NCBI RefSeq assembly: GCF_000715075.1 | Contig: NC_134080.1 | Coordinates: forward strand, 71,703,291-71,767,290 | Direction of reading: 5' to 3' | Origin: Nicotiana tabacum | Lineage: Eukaryota; Streptophyta; Magnoliopsida; Solanales; Solanaceae | DNA: 64,000 nucleotides | In this document: positions 55,246-64,000 of the stretch, one piece after another | Layout of the letters: each line of letters starts with the position of its first letter | Position numbering within the stretch: the first letter of the stretch is position 1 | Program-made: the position numbers and the translations under genes | The notes under the pieces: generated by a model | What the model was told of the DNA's origin: nothing | The model's database searches: none | What the model saw: only the letters and a program-made list of their open reading frames with translations

Positions 55246-57770
55246 GGACTACCCTTCCACATTTTTGACACAGACACACACTGAAATACACACGAACAAA
55301 AACACTTTCTTGCAATATTGTTTTAAATTCGGCTTTGCTTGAGATCTTTTGGAACTGCTGTTTACAACTTGGTTCTCTCAAGGCTACTTTTGCTTACTTA
55401 TTTTCTTTGAAACTGGTATGTCCTTTATTTAATTTTCTTCCTCACCTTTATGTGCTTCAGACTGTTGTTTACTCTACTGCCTATGTTCAGTAATTTGTGT
55501 TAAATATTTTCCTTCCTTGCTTCTATTTCTGTTATGAATCCTCTACCCCTATCCCCTTCTATGTGCTGAGTTAAGTTCTTGGCCTGACAGTATCCTAATT
55601 ACTGTCCAGGACTTGGCTTGATCCACAATGGATCCTATCTCTCAATGCTTGACCAGCAGGCTGGTTAGGGGTGTGCCAACATCCGATTTCTGGGCATGAC
55701 CACTAGCTTGTCCTGTCTCTCTTTGATTCCCTTCCCCCCCTTGTGCACTTACACCTATTCCTTGAATCTTAAGTTCTGCCCCTCTCTCTTGAGCCTTGCT
55801 TTGGGACCTTGAGTTCCCTCTTAACTTGGACATCTGAGAGCTGGCTTTTTCACACTGCACTATAATCTAAATCTGTAATATATTTGGGGTGTAAGCACTG
55901 CCTGGAGTTCCTGAAACTCTTTGGATCTCTGAAACACCCCAGATAAGAGAAGGCTTTGGAAATCTGGATTTCAGAAATGGTTCAATTTCATACTGTTAGA
56001 CACTAAGTCTGAATTAGGCTGCTTGGATGTAGCTATGATTTTTGATGTATTTTTAATTTCTATCTTATTTTTATTGGCCTGTATTAATTTGTATAAACTC
56101 TTGGGGATTTAGTGAAAAGGGAGGGGGTTACTTTATGCACAAAGGGTAGAGATCATGCCTATAGGAATTAATTTTTTGATCTATGCAATCTCACAAGTAG
56201 AAACCATGCTTATAGGATCTAACTTTCTGATTTCTACAACTATGCATATAGATACCATGCATATAGGGATTTGCATTTCTGCATTTATAATGACATTAGG
56301 CAAACCGTTAGGTTTAATGATAAGCCAGCATATAGATATAATGTTTGTAAGGCTGTTAACATTTGAAAGGTATTAAAATCCGTAACTTTTAGAGATCATG
56401 CCTATAGGAACTTCAAATCGGAATTGTTTCACTCGTCTAAAACAGTACTGCCCCTTTTTGCTAAAACAAGTGACTTTTTGCACGTTTTCTGAACCCTTAA
56501 AACTTTTCTTGCAACCAAACCAGTGCATCTTTTTCCTTCTTGATAAATATTCTCAAATAAGTGCATATTTTCTGGAAACTTACTACTTTCCTGATAATTT
56601 GACAAACATTTTTCAAATCAATCTGAATTCACTTCTTTATACTTATCTGATAAACCTTTTGAATCAGTCTGCAATTCAGTTCTTTTGTTAAAACTCGGCA
56701 ATTCTTTTTCTTAAACAAGTATGTTTTCTTAAACTCGTTTTAAACCACGTTCTTTGTATTAAGTCTGCAATCTTTTTTGAAACTTATCTTATTATGAAAC
56801 TCCTTTACAATCAGTAGTTCTGTCCCACATTTAAGGTAAAGTTGACTAATTAAAGTGGCTCAGTCTTTGACAACTGCATTCGAGTGAGCCATAATGTGGA
56901 CTTCCTATCTAAAAGTATGCGTTGAATCAGTCCGCTTATCGCTTTAATTTTAAAAGACCAAACCATTACATGCGAGACATGCTAAACTCTATGGCTTATC
57001 TGATTTAAGGAGGTTTGCTTGAGCCTTACTTGCTTATCTGCCTCCACTTTTACTTGTATTATGTGTTTTGATTGACGCCTTAGTATTTTGTCCTTTGAAA
57101 CTCTCAAAAGGCCCTAAATCCCTTTTCCTTTAGGATTAGTAGTCCTAAATGCCTCCGGGACTGATAGGAGTGGGACGGGTACTAGCATACAATAAGTAAC
57201 GAAACTTTTTGTGCTTTAATACCTTAACGGGTTGGGAAGGGTAGAATATGGATATGATGACCGGTGCTCTAATATCATATGTGACCCCTCTTCTGAGGAG
57301 TGATTGTTGGATATATTGATGTGATCCATATTAATTATAAACCTAGGACCCCCCTCCCTTTATTTGCTTTCATCTTTTCTTGTAAAATTATTCAAATCTT
57401 TTTTTTTAAAATTTCTGCCCTCTCTACTTACCTTCGAAAGTTTTCAACCTGATTACAATGTTATATGCGAATCCTTATCTGAGCCTTGATTGTTTACTTG
57501 TAAAGTCACAATTGTAACATGGTCGGGAACCACACTAGTGGATCTTGAGGGGTGCCTAATACCTTCCCCTCGAGATAATTTCTAGCCCTTACCCGAACTC
57601 TAGTTTTCCAACTCAAACTCTTCTAAAAAAGTGTCCTAATGCACTATAATCATTAGGTGACGACTTTTCAAATTCCGAAACCCAATTCTCGAAAGGGAAT
57701 AGAGTCGTCCTTTCCAATGTCGTATACCCGATTTCTGACCCCACGGTTAGAGAAAAAGGGGGCGTCGACA

Positions 57771-57775
57771 AGCAT
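57771..57775. repeat. Target duplication of element E, right copy (AGCAT)
   Basis: Identical to 44193-44197. Confidence 0.95.
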
Positions 57776-58140
57776 GATAGTCCAAAATAGCACGACATAG
57801 AGATAGCCAATCCATGCCTAATATTCACATCAAAGTCCACCATACAAAGCAATATTAGGTCCACTCGGGTCTCCAGACCCCCAATAGTCACCACACACGA
57901 CCGATACACACGGTCTACAACAATAGTATCGCCCACCGGAGTAGATACACGAACAGATGAAACAAGATACTCATGGGGCGTATCCAAATATCTAGCAAAA
58001 TATGATGACACATATGAAAAAGTGGAACCGGGATCAAATAACACAGAGGCATCTATGTGGCAGACTGAAAAAATACATGTAATCACAACATCTGATGTAA
58101 TAGCATCGGGTCTAGTTGGGAGTGCATACAAACGGGCCTG
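57776..58140 (-). pseudogene. Element C aspartic protease, N-terminal part, cut by E
   Basis: From 58131 the frame shows 'SDVVITCIFSVCHIDASVLF' and the active-site string 'LFDPGSTFSYVS', then 'GLETRVDLILLCMVDFDV'. The frame is cut by E at 57776; an apparent longer ORF to 57613 runs into E's LTR and is not real. The other half lies at 44197-43741. Confidence 0.88.
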
Positions 58141-59628
58141 ACCACCACCTGATCGACCTCCCCCTTTAGGGCGGCCCCTAGCTGACTATCCTCCACCCCT
58201 AGCTGGCTGGGCGGTTGGTGGGGAAGTAATTGGCGCTAAAGCCGATGGTTGACTCCTTTGCTGAGATGAACCCCCAAAGCGACAAGGGCAATGCCTCCAT
58301 ATGTGATCCAACTCTCCACACTCATAACAACTCCCTGGTGCTGGGGACGGGGACTGAAGGGAACCCCTAGCACAGGAATGACTAGCAGATGCATCTAGCA
58401 TAGAAGAGCCCTGAACTGATAGAGCACAGGACGAACTCTGAGCTGGAAGGGCACTAAGTGATGAATGGCCCTGATGAGAACTGTGAGAACCATGACCCGA
58501 TGATGCCCCATGATAACCTGGGCGATCTGACTAAGCATGCCTGAATGGACAGCCTCTGCCGTGCTGAAACTGACCTCTCGAAGGAGAACCACCATAACTA
58601 CCAGATCCCCAAGGCCTCTTGGCCTCCCTCTCATCTCGCTCCTGGCGATGAACTGACTCAATCTCGCGAGTAATGTCAACAACCTCCTTAAAAGTAGCAC
58701 CAGAAACACTCTCCCTAGTCATGAGAATACAAAGCTGATATGTGAAGCCATCAACGAACCTCCTAATCCTATCCCTCTCTGTAGGAACCAACGAAACAGC
58801 ATGATGCGCTAACTCCAAGAACCTCATCTCATACAGCGTCACAGTCATATCTCCATGACGCAACTGCTCGAACTGCCTATGCAGCTCCTCTTTGTGATAC
58901 TGTGGCACATACTTCTCCAAAAAAAGAATGGAGACTTGCTGCCAAGTAAGGGGTGCTGCACCAACGGGACTACGCCTCTCATAAGCCTCCCACCAAGTGA
59001 AGGTAGCTCCAGAAAATTGAAAAGTAGTAAAAGCGACCCCGCTGGTTTCCAAAATACTCGTTGTACGAAGAATCCTCTAACATTTATCCAAGAAACCCTG
59101 GGCTTCCTCGCCCTCTGTAACACTGAAAGTCGGAGGCTGAAGTCTACCAAGCCTCTCCAACCTGCGTTGCTCATCCTCTAGCATAGCAGGAGCTATATAG
59201 TTCTGAACAGCTGTAACTAGCTAGGCTGGAGGTGCCCCCGATATCTGAACTCCCTGCACGACCTGCTCAGGTGTGCGAGTGGCAGGAGTCTGAGTGCCTC
59301 CCCCGGCCTGAGAAGTAGTTGCGCCTGTAGTAACTGATACCGCCTGAGCTAGGCCAGTGCATATTGATAGAATCTGATCCAGGGCCTCCTGAAGACCTGG
59401 AATCACAATGGGCACAGCTGGTGCCTGAGCTGGTGTTGCTGGAGCGTCCACAACTAGGACCTGATCATGAACTAGGGCGGTTGGTGGATATGTCGATGCT
59501 GCCCTAGCTGTTGTGCGGGCTATACCTTTGCCCCTACCACGGCCTCGATCGCATCCTCGACCTCTAGTGGTCCCAGCTGGTGGTACTAGTGGTCGTCCAT
59601 CCTGACCGGTAACACGTGTCCTCACCAT
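58141..59628 (-). pseudogene. Element C gag
   Basis: Start chosen at the ATG at 59628 (MVRTRVTGQDGRP), which follows 'tctcacag' as in A. An Arg/Gly-rich and then Ala/Pro-rich N-terminus is followed after stops by the gag core 59052-58531 ('WWEAYERRSPVGAAPLTWQQ', 'FLEKYVPQYHKEELHRQFEQL', 'GDMTVTLYEMRFLELAHHA', 'RIRRFVDGF'). The CCHC knuckle 'CYECGELDHIWRHC' near 58320-58280 is intact, unlike A's. Frameshifts near 59060-59220 and 58530 and a stop at 59221 break it. Confidence 0.87.
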
Positions 59629-59812
59629 CTGTGAGAGATTAGAATAACAGAAGTTTAGTACTCGGATCAACAGATTCGCACGACAAGAATTTTAAGAATA
59701 TGAAGTTTTCCTAAAGGTTCTGCAACCTCCCGAGGATAAATACAGATGTCTCCGTACCAATCCGCGAGACTCTACTAAACCTGCTCATGACTCGTGAGAC
59801 CTATGTAACCTA

Positions 59813-59825
59813 GGCTCAGATACCA
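59813..59825 (-). other. Primer-binding site of element C (Met-tRNA type, one mismatch)
   Basis: The minus strand reads TGGTATCTGAGCC, three bases inside the LTR. One base differs from the usual TGGTATCAGAGCC. Confidence 0.85.
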
Positions 59826-59828
59826 ACT

Positions 59829-62671
59829 TGTCATGACCCTAAATCGGACCCGGTCGTGATGGCGCCTATCGTGAAGCAAGTCCAGCTGACACAAACCCCC
59901 AAACTAATTAAGATAGTTATAATAATTCATTTTAAGTCATAAATAAGCTATAAATCCCAAAATAAAAAGTAGAATTGGACAATACGGAAACAACACAGTC
60001 CAACATCGGGGTGTCACCAGTCATGAGCATTTAAACATCCATTTAAGAGAATGAAGAAACTACATAGTCTAATCTAAAGCTATTACAAAGGAAAATAAGG
60101 ATAGGAAGGAGAAACACTGGGCTGCGAACGCCGAGCAGCTACCTTGTCAACTTCGAACAGATTGTTGGAAAGCAATCAGCCCTCGCTAGCGTGACCCGAC
60201 ACTCCTTAATCTGTACACAGGGTGCAGGGAGTAATGTGAGTATGCCAACTCAGTAAGTAATAAAAGTAAAGGCAAATGAGCGATAAGAAAACACATAAAA
60301 CACAGCATAATGGTACAACGAAACAGTATAAAACCAGAACAATGCAATAAAACAATAAAAGCTCGTAAAAACACCTTAGTTTAGTAAAAACCTCTTTAAA
60401 CCTCTTTTAGAAGTTCAAATGAGTGATGAAAACAGGGAGAAAATGAATAGAAACACAAATCAGCCCCTCGAGCAAAAATACAAACAGAACTAGCCCATCG
60501 GGCAATAACATGAAGAACAACAGCCACTCGGGCAATATCACATCTCACACTGGGTACCCGCGCTCACTAGGGGAGTACAGACACCGGCAGAGGTTCCTTA
60601 TAGTCCAAGCGCAATATCAAGCCATCTCGTGGCACAATCAAACAAGCACTCGGCCTTATAAAAAGCCACAGCATGGCGTAGCAAATCAGGCCCTCGGCCT
60701 CATAGTCATGAATCAGTACAATACCGTTACGGCATGCAACCCGATCCCCTAATAACCTCACAATACAGGCCCTCGTCCTCACTCAGTCAAAAATCTCTAA
60801 AAGCCACTCGGGCATAGTAAAATATGATACTCAGCCCACAAAATTATTTTAAAATGTCAAAACGGAGTAAACATGGCTGAGTTATAAAAACAGTAGAATA
60901 CAGCATGACTGAGTAAAAATATGAAGTCAAAACAGTGAGAAATAGTAGTAAAGATCCCCTAAGGGTCCAAAATAGTTGGCACGAGGCCCAAATATAGCAT
61001 TCATCCCAAAACATGATTATAGCAAACAGTTTTCAATCAAATACCCGGTTAAACAGTCATACGGGATGGACTAAGTCACAATCCCCAACGGTGCACGACC
61101 TCACTCTCGTCATCTAGAGTGTCTGTCACCTCAAAGTAGCACAATGATGTGAAATCTGGGGTTTCATACCCTCAGGACAGCATTTACAATCATTACTTAC
61201 CTCTATCCGGTCCAAACTCTAGCCCGCGATGCCTTTGCCCCTCGAATTGGCCTCCAAGATCCAAATCTAACCAAAAATAGTTTTATACTATCAAAATATG
61301 CTAAGGGAACAAAGCTCACTCGAAAATAACCAATTTACATCAAAAATCCCGAAATTGACCAAACCCGACCCCCAGGCACACGTCTCGGAATCCGACAAAA
61401 TTTACATCAATGGAATCCTTATTCCCCCCACGAGTTCATTCATATCAAAAGTACCAAAATCCGACCAAAAATAACCCCTCAAATCCTCAAGTCATGGTCT
61501 CCAATACCAAGCCCTAATTCTTAATATTTAACCCTTAATTTCCATTAATTTCAAGCCTAATTAGTAAAATAATGTCATAGGATCGATTATTAGGTTCAGA
61601 AATCTTACCTCCAAATGTTATCCCTTGAATCCCTCTTAAAAATCTTCCAAAAAGCTCCCAATCCGACTTAGAAATGGTGGAATATAGCTAAAATTCGGGA
61701 AGGCAAGCTTATACAGCTTCTGGCTCGGGGATTCCGCATCTGTGGCCTCAAACACGTACTTGTACGACCGCACCTGCGGTTCAGAGGGTCGCACCTGCGG
61801 AAGTCACTTATCCACCTAAAATCGCATATGCGGTCAAATACCCGCACCTGGACCATCGCAGGTGCGCTCAGCTCTACGCATCTGCGTCTCGTGCCCTTCA
61901 CATCCTTGGCCGCATCTGTGGTCCTTTCTACGTATCTGCTGCGTCGCACCTGCGATCCCCAATCCGCAGGTGCGGAAATGACAGAAGCAGAAAAATCTGC
62001 AGCTACACTCAAACTCCAACTCTTCTGTCAACCATCCGAAATCACCCCGAGGCCCCCGGGACCCCAACCAAAAGCACGAACAAGTCATATACCATTATCC
62101 ACACTTATACCAATCTCTAGAACACCTAAAACAATATCGAGTTAACCAAAAGACATTGGATTCAAGCCTAAGGTTCCAAAAACTTTTGAATTCCTCTTTT
62201 GATCAAAAAGTCTATCAAACCTCGTCTGAATGACCTAAAATTTTGCACACACATCGCAAATGACACAACGGACCTACTCCAACTTCCCGAATTTCATTCT
62301 GACCCTTATATCAAAATCTCACCTAACAACCAGAAAATGCCAAAAATTCCAATTTCGTCAATTCAAGCCTAAATCTACTCTGGACCTCCAAAACACATTC
62401 CGATCATGCTCCTAAGTCCCAAATCACCTCCGGAAGCTATTCAAACCATCTGAATTCACATCCAAGCCCTATTTCACATAAGTCAACATCCAGTTGACCT
62501 TTCTATCTTAAGCTCACTCAAAAGAGACTAAGTGTCTCAAACCTTACCAAAACCTCTCCGAACCCGAGCCAACCAACCCGATAACACTTAATATAGCTGA
62601 ACAAGACAATAAGAAGCAGAAATGGGAGAAACAGAGTGGTAACTCATGAAACGACCGGCCAGGTCGTTACA
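59829..62671 (-). repeat. Element C 5' LTR (2843 bp)
   Basis: TGTCATGACCC to GGTCGTTACA on the plus strand, complete. Contains repeated 'agcccctcgggca' words (60461-60545) and the CpG block 61730-61985. On the minus strand, 'tgTATAAgc' near 61710 is a possible TATA box just downstream of the CpG block. Confidence 0.93.
61730..61985. repeat. CpG-rich block of iterated 'cgcacctgcggtc' words (C 5' LTR)
   Basis: About ten variants of the word, as at 40115-40370. It lies about 0.69-0.94 kb from the LTR 5' end in the element's orientation. Confidence 0.8.
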
Positions 62672-62676
62672 TTAAG
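62672..62676. repeat. Target duplication of element C, right copy (TTAAG)
   Basis: Identical to 21218-21222. Confidence 0.95.
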
Positions 62677-62888
62677 GCTATCCCTTCTTTTTTTTAGCAT
62701 GATCCATATGATACAAAAGAAACAAGCAAATGTACAACTTCCATCAATGAATCTATTCATAGAAATACTAGAGATGCTTATGTTCTTAATTCCCCATATG
62801 TCATATTATTCTATCATTTGTTCATGGATCTCAGAAAAATACGTAAGTAGAAAAAAGTTTACTTCATGATATTACTCAAAGGCATAAT
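62677..62888 (+). repeat. Element B 3' LTR, continuation
   Basis: Matches about 14632-14845 of B's 5' LTR ('gctatcccttcttt', 'gcatgatccatatgatac', 'atgatattactcaaaggcataat'). Broken at 62888 by F. Confidence 0.92.
62884..62888. repeat. Left target duplication of element F (ATAAT), predicted
   Basis: Five bases left of F's LTR start. The partner lies outside the window. Confidence 0.4.
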
Positions 62889-64000
62889 TGTCATGACCTC
62901 GGTTCGCCCCTCCGTGAACCATCGTGATGGAACCTAGTCTCTACAACTAGGTAAGCCTAACAATGCGGAAAATAAACCAATTTGCGGAAGAAATAATTTA
63001 AAACCGAAATAGTGAAATAAAATAGTATTTTAAAGTGTCGCTCGGCATACAAATACCAACTCTTGAAATATAATAACATTTCCCAAAACCCGGAATCTCA
63101 TGATCACAAGCCTTTGAATGTCTACAAGCATCTAACTCCAGAATATCTAACAAGGAAACGAAAGTACAAAAGGGCTAATACAAAAATCGAGAGTAGAAAG
63201 GGACTCTTCGTTCTACGGACGCGGCAGATATACCTCGGAGTCTCTACAAGCGCCTCGTCTCACGAGTGATAAGTCTGAATGAAGGTACCTGGATCTGCAC
63301 ATGAAAAACATGAGCAGAAAGGGCATGAGTACACCACAGTGGTACTCAGTAAGTGCCAAGCCTAACCTCGGTCGGGTAGTGACGAAGAAGGTCAGGGCCC
63401 TACTAAGGTTAAATAAAATATAAGGTTCAACAGTATAGAACAAAATAGTATGAGTAATTACAACAGTAAAAGTAACATAAGATATAAAGGACAGCAATAA
63501 CTACTACAGAAACAAAGTAAACACAAAAAGAAATACAGCCCGACTCAAAGATAGCAAACGGGGATCTCCTATGATACCTTCCTGTAGTCCCAAATATAAA
63601 TATCCAGTGGATCTCCCGGGATACCATCCCGTAGTCCAACTCATAATGTGAGGGTGTCCCCCGGAATACTGATCCGTAGTCCCAAATGTAAATACTCAGT
63701 ACAGGGGGAATCTACCGGGTGTAGTCCCATAGTTCCAATGTAAATGTGCAGGGGGTCTCCCGGAATACCGTTCCATAGTCCCAAAGTAAACATACAGGGG
63801 GATCTCCCGGGATACCGTCCCGTAGTCCCAAAGTAAACACACAGCAACAACAAGAAGAGTACATAGTTCAATTCAAGTTCCATACCAAGGTAACATAGGT
63901 ATCTCTAACCTAGCATGCTGCACGAAATCCAAATAAGGCAGCTTGAGCAAGTAAGGCAATTAAGTCAATTAGACATGCTTTCTTAAGCTAATAACAGGCT
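62889..64000 (-). mobile_element. Element F: start of another gypsy LTR, probably minus-oriented
   Basis: Begins TGTCATGACCTCGG, like the low-coordinate ends of A's and C's LTRs, and shares 'aacaatgcggaaa'-type words with them. It continues past the window end, so its internal region is unseen. ORFs here are short and unsupported. Confidence 0.72.
63560..63844. repeat. Minisatellite in F's LTR, six units of ~47 bp
   Basis: Units around 'ggggatctcccgggatacc' and 'tcccgtagtcccaaa.taaa.acaca'. The last two units are nearly identical; earlier ones have diverged. The unit contains the palindrome tcCCGGGa. Confidence 0.88.

Larger units (their letters stand above)
44198..57770 (+). mobile_element. 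Element E: Tat/Ogre-type Ty3/gypsy element, plus strand (13.6 kb)
   Basis: Same family as D, in opposite orientation, inserted in C's protease region. 5' LTR 44198-47413 (its last 1.9 kb lost), ORF1 slice, pol intron, integrase, hairpins, arrays, small ORF, purine tract, full 3' LTR 53021-57770. Primer site, gag, protease, RT and most of RNase H are missing. LTR starts differ by about 7 in 190 bases. Confidence 0.92.
53021..57770 (+). repeat. Element E 3' LTR (4750 bp)
   Basis: TGTTGATACCC to GGCGTCGACA, complete. TATA at 55238-55245, telobox hairpin at 54053-54073, CCGTTGATC hairpin near 53643-53666. The part from 55867 to 57770 has no partner in the 5' copy but matches D's LTRs. Confidence 0.94.
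21223..62671 (-). mobile_element. Element C: Tekay/Del chromovirus, minus strand, split by D and E
   Basis: Once D, E and their target copies are subtracted, C is about 10.76 kb, with LTRs of about 2.7-2.8 kb. It lies in B's second LTR between TTAAG copies. On the minus strand: 5' LTR 62671-59829, primer site, gag, protease (cut by E), RT, RNase H, integrase, chromodomain, purine tract, and 3' LTR 41056-21223 (cut by D). The LTR starts differ at about 12 of 100 bases. Confidence 0.93.

Noticed and set aside
57613..58131. 172-codon ORF taken as one protein
   Set aside because: It crosses the E insertion border at 57776. Residues beyond it are LTR sequence of E, not protease.
61668..62145. ORFs of 84-114 codons over the CpG block of C's LTRs, both strands (also 40054-40588)
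   Set aside because: A CpG-rich, stop-poor repeat gives open frames by chance in several frames. The two LTR copies differ in length and frame.
63213..63883. ORFs of 70-94 codons in element F
   Set aside because: They lie in LTR sequence and a minisatellite, with no conserved partner to test.
1..64000. Host protein-coding gene, tRNA, rRNA or organelle-derived insert
   Set aside because: Both strands were read for recognisable proteins and RNA genes; everything recognised belongs to transposable elements. Very small RNAs cannot be excluded by eye.

Overview
This window is repeat DNA from a plant nuclear genome. The retrotransposon families, the LTR sequences and the AT-rich CACTA relic suggest a eudicot, most probably a nightshade (Solanaceae, Nicotiana-like). 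The species call rests on general familiarity with such repeats, not on a search. I see no intact host gene, no tRNA or rRNA gene and no CRISPR array. Every coding region I recognise belongs to a transposable element and is broken by stops, frameshifts, deletions or insertions.

The layout is a nest of insertions. (0) A decayed CACTA (En/Spm) DNA transposon on the minus strand (913-4953) lies next to a truncated gypsy LTR (1-911). (1) Ty3/gypsy chromovirus A (Tekay/Del type, minus) inserted into the CACTA transposase coding region at 4953/4954. (2) Retroelement B (plus; no recognisable coding capacity, but intact primer site and polypurine tract) inserted into A's 5' LTR at 13715/13716. (3) Chromovirus C (minus, 21223-62671) inserted into B's second LTR with target duplication TTAAG. 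Element F (62889 to the window end) inserted further along the same B LTR. (4) Two Tat/Ogre-type gypsy elements inserted into C: D (minus, 21539-38645, TSD CTACC) in C's 3' LTR, and E (plus, 44198-57770, TSD AGCAT) in C's protease region. Three target duplications are perfect. LTR-LTR divergence read by eye at the LTR edges falls with depth (C about 12 differences per 100 bases, E about 7 per 190, D about 3 per 165), as nesting requires.

A and C share one plan, read on the minus strand: 5' LTR, Met-tRNA-type primer site, gag with CCHC knuckle, protease, RT, RNase H, integrase, chromodomain, purine tract, 3' LTR. D and E share another: very long LTRs (about 4.7 kb) with a TATA box, a remnant of an extra upstream ORF, no gag/protease body, a 189-bp intron before RT, RT-RNaseH-integrase (E lost RT), then a complex 3' tail. 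The tail holds three hairpins, a ~57-bp tandem array, shorter arrays, a small conserved ORF and a purine tract.

The least ordinary signals are the D/E 3' tail, bracketed by two related copies of one ~70-bp module; a small reading frame kept open across the D and E LTRs; a 381-bp gag fragment captured inside one LTR of E; a young 401-bp duplication in E's array; a hairpin with a compensatory base change just upstream of the purine tract in A, B and C; and a strong CAG-to-TAG bias among the stops in C.
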